A DNA stretch of 64,000 nucleotides from Archangium sp. (GTDB lineage Bacteria > Myxococcota > Myxococcia > Myxococcales > Myxococcaceae): the NCBI GenBank assembly GCA_022843845.1, contig JALHMW010000003.1:186001-250000 (forward strand), written 5' to 3'. Shown here piece after piece: positions 9,080 to 18,594 of the stretch; the stretch's first letter is position 1; every line of letters starts with the position of its first letter. The notes beneath the pieces are model-generated. The model did not search any database and had not been told where the DNA came from. It saw only the letters and a list, made by a program, of their open reading frames with translations. The position numbers and the translations under genes are program-made.

Positions 9080-9499
9080 TTACAGGCTCTGCTCGCTGCG
9101 GTGCACGACGCGAGTCATGACCGGCAGCTTCGCGGCGGCCAGCGCGAACGCTTCCTTCGCGAGGGTTTCGTCCATGCCGCCCATCTCGTACAGCACGCGG
9201 CCAGGCTTCACGACGGCCACGTAGTACTCGACGCCGCCCTTGCCGGTACCCTGGCGGGTCTCGGCCGGCTTCTTGGTGATGGGCTTGTCCGGGAAGATCC
9301 GAATCCAGATCTTGCCGCCGCGCTTGATCTTGCGGCTGATGGCGATACGCGCGGCTTCGATCTGCCGCGAGGTGAGCCACCCCGGCTGGAGCGTCATGAG
9401 CCCGTACTCGCCGAAAGCGAGCGTCGACCCACGGTAGGCGAGGCCCGGGTTGCGGCCCTTTTGCATCTTGCGGTGCTTGGTTCGTGCAGGCTGAAGCAT
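9080..9499 (-). CDS. rplP: 50S ribosomal protein L16
   Basis: A 139-residue L16 near the peptidyl transferase A site. It starts [35 protein letters not shown] and contains [32 protein letters not shown]. The conserved arginine corresponding to the hydroxylated Arg of Escherichia coli L16 lies in the [11 protein letters not shown] segment, which is intact. Confidence 0.97.
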   Translation of the reverse strand: MLQPARTKHRKMQKGRNPGLAYRGSTLAFGEYGLMTLQPGWLTSRQIEAARIAISRKIKRGGKIWIRIFPDKPITKKPAETRQGTGKGGVEYYVAVVKPGRVLYEMGGMDETLAKEAFALAAAKLPVMTRVVHRSEQSL

Positions 9500-9508
9500 G
9501 ACGTGTCC

Positions 9509-10198
<690 letters not shown>

Positions 10199-10223
10199 GA
10201 TCTCTCCTGGATTCCGGTTGGTG

Positions 10224-10583
10224 TTACTTCTTCGCCTTTTTCACGGCCACGTCGCTCAGCACCACATGCAGGTGGCTCGACTTCTTGTGCACCGGCGTGG
10301 CCCGGCCCATGGCGCGCGGCAGGTAGCGGCGCTGGGTGGGGCCCTGGTCGACGTGAATCGACTTGACGTAGAGCTTGTCGATGTCGACGGCGCCTTTCGA
10401 CAGGTCGGTGGCGTTGGCCATCGCGCTCTCGATGAGCTTCTTGATCGGCAGGGCAGCAGCGCGCTTGGTCCAGGTGAGCGTGTTGATCGCTGCCTCGACA
10501 GGCATGCCGCGAACGATGGCCGCGACCACCGAGATCTTGCGCGGCGCCATCCTGAAGTGGCGGAGGTGTGCAGTCGCTTCCAT
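10224..10583 (-). CDS. rplV: 50S ribosomal protein L22
   Basis: A 119-residue L22; its beta-hairpin lines the exit tunnel and is the site of macrolide-resistance mutations in other bacteria. The conserved loop region [24 protein letters not shown] is present without an obvious insertion or deletion. It sits between rpsS and rpsC. Confidence 0.96.
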   Translation of the reverse strand: MEATAHLRHFRMAPRKISVVAAIVRGMPVEAAINTLTWTKRAAALPIKKLIESAMANATDLSKGAVDIDKLYVKSIHVDQGPTQRRYLPRAMGRATPVHKKSSHLHVVLSDVAVKKAKK

Positions 10584-10588
10584 GGGAA

Positions 10589-10879
10589 TCAGCCCTTCTT
10601 GCCCGCAGGGGCGACCTTCTTCTCAGCCGAGTGGCCAGAGAAGGTGCGCGTAGGGGCGAACTCGCCCAGTTTGTGTCCGACCATGTTCTCGGTGACGTAC
10701 ACGGGAATGAACTTGCGCCCGTTGTGCACCGCGAACGTGTGACCGACCATGTCGGGGATGATCGTCGACCGGCGCGACCAGGTCTTGATGACCGTCTTCT
10801 TCTGGGCCTTGTTCATCGAGTCGACCTTCTTCTGAAGGCTGAGATCGATGAAGGGGCCTTTCCATGTTGAGCGAGCCAT
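10589..10879 (-). CDS. rpsS: 30S ribosomal protein S19
   Basis: A 96-residue S19 of the 30S head that forms a complex with S13. It begins [22 protein letters not shown] and contains [29 protein letters not shown]. Full length for the family. Confidence 0.97.
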   Translation of the reverse strand: MARSTWKGPFIDLSLQKKVDSMNKAQKKTVIKTWSRRSTIIPDMVGHTFAVHNGRKFIPVYVTENMVGHKLGEFAPTRTFSGHSAEKKVAPAGKKG

Positions 10880-10891
10880 GAATCAGTCTCC

Positions 10892-11737
10892 TTACGTGCT
10901 TCGGGGGCCCTGACGGCGCCCGGTGACGATGAACTTGTCAGTGCGCTTGTTCACGCGCGTGGTGAGACCCTTCGTCTTCTTGCCCCAGGGCGAGACCGGG
11001 TGGGGATTCCCCTGGCCGGACTTGCCTTCACCACCACCGTGCGGGTGGTCGACGGGGTTCATCGCGAGACCGCGAACAGTCGGGCGAATGCCGAGCCAGC
11101 GGCTCTTGCCGGCCTTGCCGATGCGGATGATCTCGTGGTCGATGTTGCCCAGCTGCCCGATGACGGCGCGGCAGTTGATGAGCACGCGGCGAACGGTGCC
11201 AGACGGCATGCGCACCTGCGCGTAGTCGCCTTCCTTCGCCATCAGCTGGCCCCAGGAGCCGGCCGAGCGGATCATCTGCGCACCGCGGCCCGGCTTGAGC
11301 TCGATGTTGTGGATGACGGTACCGACGGGGATGTTCTGCAGCGGCAGGTTGTTGCCGGCGCGGATGTCGACGTTGGCGCCCGAGTGCAGGGTGTCGCCGA
11401 CGTTCACGCCCGTGGGCGCGAGGATGTAGCGCTTCTCGCCGTCCGCGTAGTGGAGCAGCGCGATGTTCGCCGTGCGGTTCGGGTCGTACTCGATCGAGAA
11501 GACCTTGGCCGGCACGCCGTCCTTGTCGCGACGAACGAAGTCGATGACGCGGAAGCGACGCTTGTGGCCGCCACCCTGGTGCCGGCGGGTGATGTGGCCA
11601 TCACCGTTGCGGCCGCCCGAGCGCTTCATCGCCTGGGTGAGGCTCTTCTCGGGGCGATCACGCGTGATCTCCGCGAAGTCTGCGACCGTCGTGTGGCGGC
11701 GAGCCGCCGACGTCGGCTTGAATTTCTTGATACCCAT
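10892..11737 (-). CDS. rplB: 50S ribosomal protein L2
   Basis: A 281-residue L2 required for subunit association and peptidyl transfer. The C-terminal domain carries the invariant [15 protein letters not shown] motif with the histidine implicated in peptidyl transferase activity. The last residues are GRRQGPRST. It begins directly after rplW with no gap. Confidence 0.98.
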   Translation of the reverse strand: MGIKKFKPTSAARRHTTVADFAEITRDRPEKSLTQAMKRSGGRNGDGHITRRHQGGGHKRRFRVIDFVRRDKDGVPAKVFSIEYDPNRTANIALLHYADGEKRYILAPTGVNVGDTLHSGANVDIRAGNNLPLQNIPVGTVIHNIELKPGRGAQMIRSAGSWGQLMAKEGDYAQVRMPSGTVRRVLINCRAVIGQLGNIDHEIIRIGKAGKSRWLGIRPTVRGLAMNPVDHPHGGGEGKSGQGNPHPVSPWGKKTKGLTTRVNKRTDKFIVTGRRQGPRST

Positions 11738-12031
11738 TTAAGCCGCCCCTCCTTCGAAGAGCTCGATCTTGTCGCCCTCTTTCAGGGTGACGAAGGCCTT
11801 CTTGAAGTTCGAACGCTGGCCCATCGACATGCCCACGCGCTTGATCTTGCCGCGCATGATGAGCGTGCGAACGCCCGTGACGGTGACCTTGAACTGCGAG
11901 GTCACTGCGTTGGCGATGTCGTGCTTGGTGGCCTTCTTGTCGACGACGAACGAGTACTGGCGGTGCTTCTCTCGCGCGAGGTCGAGCTTCTCGGTGATGA
12001 TCGGGCCCTTGATGACGTCGAAGTATTTCAT
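11738..12031 (-). CDS. rplW: 50S ribosomal protein L23
   Basis: A 97-residue L23, the main docking site for trigger factor and SRP at the tunnel exit. It has IKGPIITEKLDLAREKHRQYSFVVD and the C-terminal KRVGMSMGQRSNFKKAFVTL segment. It is abutted by rplB and rplD. Confidence 0.96.
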   Translation of the reverse strand: MKYFDVIKGPIITEKLDLAREKHRQYSFVVDKKATKHDIANAVTSQFKVTVTGVRTLIMRGKIKRVGMSMGQRSNFKKAFVTLKEGDKIELFEGGAA

Positions 12032-12032
12032 G

Positions 12033-12680
12033 TCAGGCCTCCACCTTCGAACCGCGAGCGCGTGAGAGCGCCTCGTTGATGGCCTTCGCGGCAGCGACGG
12101 TCAGGACGAGCGTCTTGTGACGGAGCACGGACTCGACGTTCACGCCCTCGGGAGCGAGGACATCGAACTTCTCGAGGTTGCGCATGGCGCGGTGCAGGCC
12201 GGCGTTCGCCTTCGCGTCGATGACGAGCGCGTTGACGAGCTTGAGGCCCTTGACGAGCTTCTCGGCGGTCGCCTTCGTCTTCCCGTCCGAGGGGAATTCG
12301 TTGACGATGACGAGGTTCTTCTCGCCAGCGCGCAGGCTGATCGCCGAGGCGATCGCGTTGCGGCGCACGGTGCGGGGCGGGCGGTACGAGTAGTCACGGG
12401 ACTTGGGCCCCATGGCCTTGCCGCCGCCGACCCAGTGCGAGGCGCGGGACGAACCCTGACGCGCACGGCCGGTGCCCTTCTGCTTCCAGGGCTTCTTGCC
12501 ACCACCCGACACGAGCGAGCTGTTCTTCACGCCCAGCGTGCCGCGGCGGCGGTTGATTTGCTGCATCTTCGCCGCCTCGTACAGGAGGTGTTTGTTGGGC
12601 GAGGCAGCGAAGATCTCGTCCGAGAGTTCAATCTCGGAGACCTTCTTCATCGACAAATCGACGACATCGAACTTGGCCAT
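12033..12680 (-). CDS. rplD: 50S ribosomal protein L4
   Basis: A 215-residue L4 whose extended loop lines the exit tunnel. The loop sequence [22 protein letters not shown] is intact, followed by [19 protein letters not shown]. The ATG at 12680 ([14 protein letters not shown]) is preferred over an upstream in-frame start that would overlap rpsJ. In Escherichia coli L4 autoregulates the S10 operon. The rplC gene normally upstream is absent: rplD starts 7 bases after rpsJ. Confidence 0.96.
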   Translation of the reverse strand: MAKFDVVDLSMKKVSEIELSDEIFAASPNKHLLYEAAKMQQINRRRGTLGVKNSSLVSGGGKKPWKQKGTGRARQGSSRASHWVGGGKAMGPKSRDYSYRPPRTVRRNAIASAISLRAGEKNLVIVNEFPSDGKTKATAEKLVKGLKLVNALVIDAKANAGLHRAMRNLEKFDVLAPEGVNVESVLRHKTLVLTVAAAKAINEALSRARGSKVEA

Positions 12681-12687
12681 GGCGTCC

Positions 12688-12996
12688 TCAGCTCTTGATC
12701 TCGACGTCGACACCAGCCGACAAGTCGAGCTTCATGAGTGCGTCGAGCGTTTGCTGCGTGGGCTCGAGAATGTCCAGGAGCCGCTTGTGCGTGCGGATCT
12801 CGAACTGTTCACGGCTCTTCTTGTCCACGTGCGGCGAACGCAGAACCGTGAACCGGTTGATGCGGGTGGGAAGAGGAATCGGGCCCGACACTCGCGCGCC
12901 GGTGCGACGAGCCGTCTCGACGATCTCCGTGGCGCTCTGGTCCAAGAGCTTGGAGTCGTAAGCCTTCAGCCGAATGCGAATTTTCTGTGTTGCCAT
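12688..12996 (-). CDS. rpsJ: 30S ribosomal protein S10
   Basis: A 102-residue S10 (also NusE, the NusB partner in antitermination). It starts [21 protein letters not shown] and has the canonical [29 protein letters not shown]. It is the first gene of the operon here, with about 100 bases of leader and a promoter upstream. Confidence 0.97.
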   Translation of the reverse strand: MATQKIRIRLKAYDSKLLDQSATEIVETARRTGARVSGPIPLPTRINRFTVLRSPHVDKKSREQFEIRTHKRLLDILEPTQQTLDALMKLDLSAGVDVEIKS

Positions 12997-13101
12997 TCTC
13001 GGTCAACCCCGTTTCGCGACTATCTGACCAACGCTGACGGATACGACCGTCCCAGGGGAAAACCGAGGGCTGTCACAGAGCCGAACAACGAAGGGGCGCC
13101 G

Positions 13102-13131
13102 CGTATACCCGGAGATTCGTCAGAGTGTCAA
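13102..13131 (-). promoter_or_regulatory. rpsJp: Promoter of the ribosomal protein operon
   Basis: On the minus strand a perfect TTGACA (13131 to 13126) is followed after 18 bases by TATACG (13107 to 13102). Transcription would begin near 13095, giving a leader of about 100 bases before rpsJ. No fusA/tuf gene lies directly upstream, so this operon appears to start here independently. Confidence 0.75.
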
Positions 13132-13151
13132 GCGGGTGAATGCGAAGATCG

Positions 13152-14350
13152 TCAATTGGGCGTTTCCCGAGCGATTCCGAGGTCGTTGGTCAGGGGAACC
13201 CTCCGCTGTTGGCAGCGTTGGTGCCGCAGTTCGCAGGGGTCGCCGCCCCACCGGGTCCAACCGAGATTGCCCGTCAAAGGCTCACCGTCCGCAACGATAC
13301 TGAGGACTGAACCCTTGACCGGCAGAAGGAGGCTGCCGAGTCGATTCAAGTACGGAGCGAAGCCCATGGGCCTGGCGCCCAACCCCATGACTCGCTCAGG
13401 TTCACCGTGGCAATGACGCGGAGACGGAGGTCCTGGTCGACCGCGTAGAGGAGCCCTTCAGGAACAGCCGAGGGCGCTCGAGTGAGTTGCCGGAAGACCG
13501 GTGGGACACCACTCGCGACGGGAGGGGTGTGCTCGGTGCAAAGTTCGCTCGAGGTGGATTCAGCCCGGTGAGTGAGGCTCGGACGAGGGCCGCGCTCTCG
13601 GTGAACAGGTACCAATCGACCCCCATCACGAGGGTATCGACCCCGCATGGATGCCAGGGGTGGCCCACCGAAGGTCCTCATGGGCGTCTGCACCTTGATC
13701 GGGTTTGGCACTCCGGCGACGACGCGGCGCCAACGCCAACGGGTGACGGTGAGCCGTTCTCCGAAGGTCGACCTCTCCGCGGAACGCGTTGAACTCGACG
13801 TCTTGCAGGCGAAAGGAGGAACAGCCTCCATCGCACCACACGCCAGCATCGATGATCGCAGCGCTCGCATCGGGGTGATCGTGACGGGCGATCACCTCAG
13901 CCCCGGCCAGCTGCGGAACGGCACGACGTCATCGCGCCGCCACGCGTTGCCTTCGGGACCGTTCGGCTCGAAGTCGGCGGTGTTCACACCGTGACTCGGA
14001 GGATTCGCGCCCACGATCTCGAGCGCCCTCGTCGGGAGCACATTCACCACCGTCGTCGCCTGCGGGCCGCCGCTCCAGCCCGCAGAGAGGAGCAGCCGGC
14101 GTCACAGCCGCTGGGGACGTCGTTGCCACGGACGCCGGGCTCGACGGCGGCGTTGATGCTGGGCGCATCGATGCAGGAAGCATGGACGCACGCGCACCTG
14201 ATGGAGGCGTCGATTCAGGCGTCGAGCGGGGCTGCGCGACGGTGCGGTGTTCCCCGTGGACCACGTGCTTCGAAGACGCAGGAGCCCTCGTCGGGCACGC
14301 CGACCACCGCGGCCTCCTTCACGCCGGCGATGTTCATGATGGCGCCTTTG
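13152..14350 (-). pseudogene. Decayed secreted/lipoprotein gene remnant
   Basis: No intact reading frame covers this stretch, but the minus strand shows successive coding-like segments in different frames with strong G/C at third positions. Examples are [19 protein letters not shown] near 14340, a Cys/Asp/Ala-rich [14 protein letters not shown] segment near 14160, [15 protein letters not shown] within 13892-14085, DAGVWCDGGCSSF near 13855, DTLVMGVDWYLFTESA near 13630 and GLLYAVDQDLRLRVI near 13440. The style is that of myxobacterial exported proteins. I infer one or more genes broken by several frameshifts; the function is unknown. Confidence 0.5.
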
Positions 14351-14638
14351 TGCCCGCGTCGACGATATGGCGCCGCCATCGAGTTCGAATCGGGCGTCCT
14401 CAGTCACCGGCACGAAGCACTGACAGCCGCCCAGCCACCAGCGCTCGAAGTTGAAGCTGCATCAGTCTCGACTTCCGACCCTGCTGGTCGTCTCACGAGC
14501 CACCGACACGCGAGCTCCCGACGCATCCACATGACGGGCTTCGCGACGAGGCTCGCAGACGAGCCGAGCGCGCTCGCGCGTCGATCGATTCGAACCAGAC
14601 CTTCGCCTACGCTGCCGCCCCTTCCTGGAGGAGCACGC

Positions 14639-15184
14639 ATGCCCGACACCATCGAAGAGTCGAAGTCGAACCGCGCCACCTGCCGCACCTGCAAGCAGAA
14701 GATCGACAAGGGCGTGCTGCGCTTCGGAGAAGAGACGGTCAACACGTTCAGCTCCGATGGTGGCTCGAGCTACTTCTGGCACCACCTCGAATGCGCGGCC
14801 GGCAAGGTGCCCGCGAAGGTGAAGACCGCGATGGCGAACTTCAGCGGAGCCATTCCAGACCGCGAGAAGCTCGACGCCATCCTCGCAGCGCCTCCGAAGG
14901 CCAGCGCGAAGGGCGGCGCGAAAGCCGCCTTCCCCTACGCGGAGCGGGCCTCGACCAGTCGATCGAAGTGTCTGCAGTGCGATGAGGCGATCGAGAAGGG
15001 CACGATGCGCGTCGCGGTGGAGCGCGAGGTCGACACGGGCTCGTTCACGACGACCGGGCCCGGGTATCTGCACCCCGCGTGCGCTGCCGAATACACGGGC
15101 GATGATGCGCTGATCGAGAAGATCAAGACGAACATGCCGACGATCTCGCAGGAGGATCTCGCGGCCCTGGGTGCAGAGTTGTAG
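14639..15184 (+). CDS. Protein with two PARP-type zinc fingers
   Basis: A 181-residue protein with two repeats of the PARP-type finger pattern (C-x2-C ... H-x2-C). The first is [18 protein letters not shown] with HHLEC after about 30 residues; the second is [20 protein letters not shown] with HPAC. In eukaryotes such fingers recognise DNA breaks in front of a poly(ADP-ribose) polymerase domain, but no catalytic domain is present here. The ATG at 14639 follows GGAGG-like bases (14629-14633); the frame is open further upstream but that part is the antisense of decayed sequence. It stands alone between two pseudogenes. Confidence 0.8.
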   Translation: MPDTIEESKSNRATCRTCKQKIDKGVLRFGEETVNTFSSDGGSSYFWHHLECAAGKVPAKVKTAMANFSGAIPDREKLDAILAAPPKASAKGGAKAAFPYAERASTSRSKCLQCDEAIEKGTMRVAVEREVDTGSFTTTGPGYLHPACAAEYTGDDALIEKIKTNMPTISQEDLAALGAEL

Positions 15185-15189
15185 GCGCT

Positions 15190-15490
15190 CTGCACGACCT
15201 GGCTCGGAGCTCTGGCGGGAGTGCACCGCAGTCCAAACTCATCGCTCGGCAGCCACCCATCGCGCCGTCGGAGAGAGGCGAGCGCAGGCCGCGGGTGATC
15301 CAGGTTGGACTCGTCGCGCAGCAGCACGACGGCCTCTGAGTTCGGTCGTGGGCGGGCTCAGCAGCCCCGCCGGGTTGATGCGCCCGTCGTTGATGGTGTT
15401 TTCCGTGGGGAAGCCCAAGCTCGGTAAGCGCGGACCGCAGACGCGCAATGAGCGCCGATGGGCTGGTCGACTCGTTCGGGGTGCGGACGA
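15190..15490 (-). pseudogene. Frameshifted hypothetical gene remnant
   Basis: Three adjacent minus-strand frames join into one plausible protein: ALIARLRSALTELGLP (about 15465-15415), then PTENTINDGRINPAGLLSPP, then VVLLRDESNLDHPRPALASL ending near 15190. The last shift lies at CTCAGAG near 15332, where one base more than CTCGAG breaks the frame. The 5' end is cut by a stop and has no start codon. Family not recognised. Confidence 0.5.
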
Positions 15491-15509
15491 CCTACCCGAA
15501 GCGTGTCGC

Positions 15510-16448
15510 TCAGGCCGCGCGCCGTTGGTTGTTGCTCAGCGCGCGCTGCAGCTCGGCAACGAGTACGTCAGGGCGATCCTCGAGCGCGGCCCACGTCCAA
15601 TGCAGAACGACGAAGCCACGCGCGGCCAGAGCGTTCGCGCGCTGCCTGTCCTTCTCGAAGCTCACCGGGTTCGCATGCCACGCGAAGCCATCGGCCTCGA
15701 TCACCACGTTCGTCCCTGCGAACCGGAAATCGAGCCGGCGCGTCCGGCCTCCGAGCTTGACCGACTGCTGACGCACCGGGCGCGGAAGTCCGGCGTCGTC
15801 CACGAGCTCGAGCACCCGTGACTCGAGCTCGCTCTCTGACGGTCCGTCCCCTCCTTCGTAGCGCTCGAGCAGGCGCCGGAGCACGACCACGCCCCGCTCC
15901 CCTGCGTGGCGATCGACGAACCGGCGCAGGTCTTCCGGAGTCGTGAGCTTGCGAGCCAGGGCCGAGTCGAGCGCCGCCTCGACGTCGCGCTCGCTTTCGG
16001 TCGCCGCGAGATCCAGCACCGTGCGGAGCAACGAGGTGACCCTCAGCCCGCGGCGCATCGCGACCTCGTTGGAGGAGAGCCGCGATTGGTGGGTCACGAC
16101 CGTCGGAGGCGGCGGAAGAAAACAACCGACCGTGACGTGAATCGGCTCCGCTTCACCAAATCGAGCCAGCCCCCACAGGGTAGCGGCCGTCTGGTGCGAG
16201 AGCACTGCGCCCTTGCCTGCCCAGAGCATGGTCGCCGTCACGTGCTGCAGCCACCCGCGCGGTGAGCCCTCGACGCGGTAGACGCCAGGACGGAGTCGAA
16301 CCCACGCCCCGCGAGCGAGGCGCCCGTCGATCTGCCGCGGCGACAGGCCTTCACCGAGCACCTGCGCGCGCGACACGACCCCCTGCTGCCGCGCCGCGAT
16401 TCGAAGCACCCGCCGTTCCCGTTCGTCCACCCTGCCCTCCCGACTCAC
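15510..16448 (-). CDS. AbiEi-type N-terminal / DUF559 C-terminal protein
   Basis: A 312-residue protein of a family common in actinobacteria and myxobacteria. Residues 1-60 form a winged-helix like the AbiEi antitoxin N domain (RQQGVVSRAQVLGEGLSPRQIDGRLARGAWVRLRPGVYRV). The C-terminal part (VIEADGFAWHANPVSFEKDRQRANAL, GFVVLHWTW) is a DUF559/Vsr-like nuclease fold with the E-x-D...D core. No AbiEii nucleotidyltransferase toxin gene is adjacent, so it is not part of a recognisable toxin pair. Role unknown; possibly DNA-related. Confidence 0.8.
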   Translation of the reverse strand: MSREGRVDERERRVLRIAARQQGVVSRAQVLGEGLSPRQIDGRLARGAWVRLRPGVYRVEGSPRGWLQHVTATMLWAGKGAVLSHQTAATLWGLARFGEAEPIHVTVGCFLPPPPTVVTHQSRLSSNEVAMRRGLRVTSLLRTVLDLAATESERDVEAALDSALARKLTTPEDLRRFVDRHAGERGVVVLRRLLERYEGGDGPSESELESRVLELVDDAGLPRPVRQQSVKLGGRTRRLDFRFAGTNVVIEADGFAWHANPVSFEKDRQRANALAARGFVVLHWTWAALEDRPDVLVAELQRALSNNQRRAA

Positions 16449-16548
16449 GAAATAGCAGCCGGGGCTGACATCGAATCGGGGGTGCGACGCGCCGAGAACA
16501 ACTTCGGCTACCGGGGCAGTGGTGAACGTTGTTCTCAGCCGGCGAGAC

Positions 16549-17793
16549 TCACGCCAACTCAGGCACCTGCGCGGCGGAACCGACCCGGCGAAGGGTCACG
16601 GCCCACAACACCGACCCGGCGGCGATCACGTCGGCCCCGACCACCCAGCCGAGCGGAAGAACCTGCGCTGCCCCCAGCGCGCTGATCACCAGGCCTGCCC
16701 CCACGAGCCGCGCGACCTCGAGCTTGAGCGCCCAGGGCTTCGACTCGAGCATCCCGCTCCACGACGTCGCGCCCGCCCAGATCACCAGCGAGACGGCCAC
16801 CTTCTGCCACCACGCGAGCGGCGACTGCCCGTGGATCACCAGCAGCATGATGGGGAAGCCCAGCAGCACCTGCACGATGAGGTACGGCTTGCTCCCGGCG
16901 ATCGCGTTCGACTGGAACTTGATCTCCTTGCCGTCCTTCGACTTCCACCCGCCCCCGCTCTTCCGCTCCGCAACCCCCTCCGGACGCCACCCAGTCGGCA
17001 TGAACCAGATGCGCAGCTTGTCGAAGGACGACGGCGCATCCCACGCGTCGCGGAGCACCTCACGCCACACCTGGAAGTTGATGAACGTCGGGTCCCACGT
17101 GTTCGGCGGGTTGGTCACGCCGTACGAGCACTCCTCGGTCTCGTCCTCGTAGCTGCCGAAGAGCTTGTCCCAGATGATCAGGAAGCCACCGTAGTTCTTG
17201 TCGAGGTAGCGCTCGTTGCGGGCGTGGTGCACTCGGTGATGGCTGGGCGTGTTCATCCACGACTCGATCCACACGGGCAGCTTCGGCACCACGCGCGTGT
17301 GGGGAATTAGCTGGAGCACGAGGTGGAAGGCCACCATCGCGATCACGGACTGCGCGTCGAAGCCGATGAACGCCAGCGGCCAGTAGAAGAAGAACGAGAA
17401 GAACCGCTGCGTCACCGAGGCGCGGAGGCCGACCGCGTAGTTGAACTCCTCGGTCGAGTGATGCGGCATGTGCGCCGCCCAGCCGATGTTGGTGCGGTGG
17501 CCGAACCGATGGAACCAGTAGAAGAGGAAGTCGACGCCGAGGAAGAGCGCGAGGCCGGTCCAGAGGCTGGCTTCGACCTTGAAGAGGCCGTGCTCCGAGA
17601 GCCAACCGAGCACCGGGTACCACATCACCGCGACCAGCACGTTCACACACTGGTTGATGATGGCGGTGCCCAGGCTCGAGATGGAGTCCTGGAATTCGTA
17701 GTACCCGTTGTCCCGCTTGAGGCAGAAGAGGACCTCGAGCGCGATGAGCACGAGCACGAAGGGGGTCGCGACGGCGTAGATGTTGATCGGCAT
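16549..17793 (-). CDS. Sterol desaturase / alkylglycerol monooxygenase-like membrane hydroxylase
   Basis: A 414-residue integral membrane di-iron hydroxylase. The histidine clusters are HRFGH, HMPHHSTEEFN and HHRVHH, in the order and spacing of the fatty acid hydroxylase superfamily; the downstream NYGGFLIIWDKLFGSY and a second membrane half resemble AGMO (TMEM195) proteins that cleave ether lipids. Five to eight hydrophobic segments are visible. It is divergent from a Crp/Fnr-type regulator with a palindrome between them, which suggests joint regulation. The substrate cannot be told from sequence. Confidence 0.85.
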   Translation of the reverse strand: MPINIYAVATPFVLVLIALEVLFCLKRDNGYYEFQDSISSLGTAIINQCVNVLVAVMWYPVLGWLSEHGLFKVEASLWTGLALFLGVDFLFYWFHRFGHRTNIGWAAHMPHHSTEEFNYAVGLRASVTQRFFSFFFYWPLAFIGFDAQSVIAMVAFHLVLQLIPHTRVVPKLPVWIESWMNTPSHHRVHHARNERYLDKNYGGFLIIWDKLFGSYEDETEECSYGVTNPPNTWDPTFINFQVWREVLRDAWDAPSSFDKLRIWFMPTGWRPEGVAERKSGGGWKSKDGKEIKFQSNAIAGSKPYLIVQVLLGFPIMLLVIHGQSPLAWWQKVAVSLVIWAGATSWSGMLESKPWALKLEVARLVGAGLVISALGAAQVLPLGWVVGADVIAAGSVLWAVTLRRVGSAAQVPELA

Positions 17794-17828
17794 GGGCGGT
17801 CTCGTACCGGGAGCCGCTCCGTCGCGCG

Positions 17829-17842
17829 TTAACCCGGGTTAA
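17829..17842. promoter_or_regulatory. Perfect 14-bp palindrome, probable operator
   Basis: TTAACCCGGGTTAA is a perfect dyad in the 63-base divergent spacer between the membrane hydroxylase and the Crp/Fnr-like gene. It ends 14 bases before the regulator's ATG. Position and symmetry suit a dimeric regulator, most simply autoregulation plus control of the divergent gene. Confidence 0.55.
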
Positions 17843-17856
17843 GAACGCGAGGCCCG

Positions 17857-18462
17857 ATGCTGACTGCTCTGGAAGAACGCGCGCTGCACGATCGTCTTGG
17901 AGCGCTGGCGCCGATCTCTCCGAAGACGTGGAAGGCCATCGTCGCGCTTGGTTTGCGCATGTCGCTCGCGAAGGGCGAGTATTTCTCGCAGCCGGGCGAG
18001 AAGGCCACGCGGTTCGCGGTGGTGATTTCGGGACTCCTGCGTCACTACTACCTCGACGCCGCCGGCAAGGAATCGGTGAAGGCGTTCCGCGGGCCGATGG
18101 AGCTGAGCGGACCGTACGCCGAGATCATTCAGGGCCGGCCATCGCGCACCTTCATCGAGGCGCTCACCGCCGCGGAGCTATTCGTCTTCGAGGTCGCCGA
18201 GGTCGACACTGCTGCGGAGTCATCGCTCGAGCTGCAACGCCTCTTCCGCCGCTTCGTCGAGGTGCAGTTCGTCGCGAAGGAGCAGCGGGAGTACGAGTTT
18301 TTGCTCCTTACCGCCGAGGAGCGGTACCGGCAGTTCTGCGCCAGCCTGCCGGAGCTCCTGCAGCACATTCCGCAGCACCAGATCGCCTCCTACATCGGAA
18401 TCACCCCAGTGGCGTTGAGCCGCATTCGTGGGCGCGGACGAGGACGCGGCAAGGGCCAGTAG
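17857..18462 (+). CDS. Crp/Fnr-family transcriptional regulator
   Basis: A 201-residue regulator. Residues about 20-130 form the cyclic-nucleotide-binding beta barrel (FSQPGEKATRFAVVISGLLRHYYLDAAGKE), then a long dimer helix and a short helix-turn-helix HQIASYIGITPVALSRIR near the end. The cAMP-contacting Glu/Arg-Thr pattern of Crp is not evident, so the effector is unknown. The terminal GRGRGRGKGQ is unusually short and basic. A palindrome lies just upstream. Confidence 0.85.
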   Translation: MLTALEERALHDRLGALAPISPKTWKAIVALGLRMSLAKGEYFSQPGEKATRFAVVISGLLRHYYLDAAGKESVKAFRGPMELSGPYAEIIQGRPSRTFIEALTAAELFVFEVAEVDTAAESSLELQRLFRRFVEVQFVAKEQREYEFLLLTAEERYRQFCASLPELLQHIPQHQIASYIGITPVALSRIRGRGRGRGKGQ

Positions 18463-18594
18463 CGGAGCGCGGGAGGCGTTCTTCCCCCGCTCCGACGGTG
18501 AAGAATCTGCGCGGTCACGCAGGCTGTGCGCACTCCGGCAACCCGTGCGCCCGGCACAGCCGAAGCACGGCGCGTGCAACTGCCCGTCGTCCAT

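Noticed and set aside
14101-14220. Plus-strand DAG-type lipoprotein linker
   Set aside because: The Asp-Ala-Gly reading is the mirror of the minus-strand frame (GVDA codons read as such on both strands); third-position composition and the neighbouring segments favour the minus strand.
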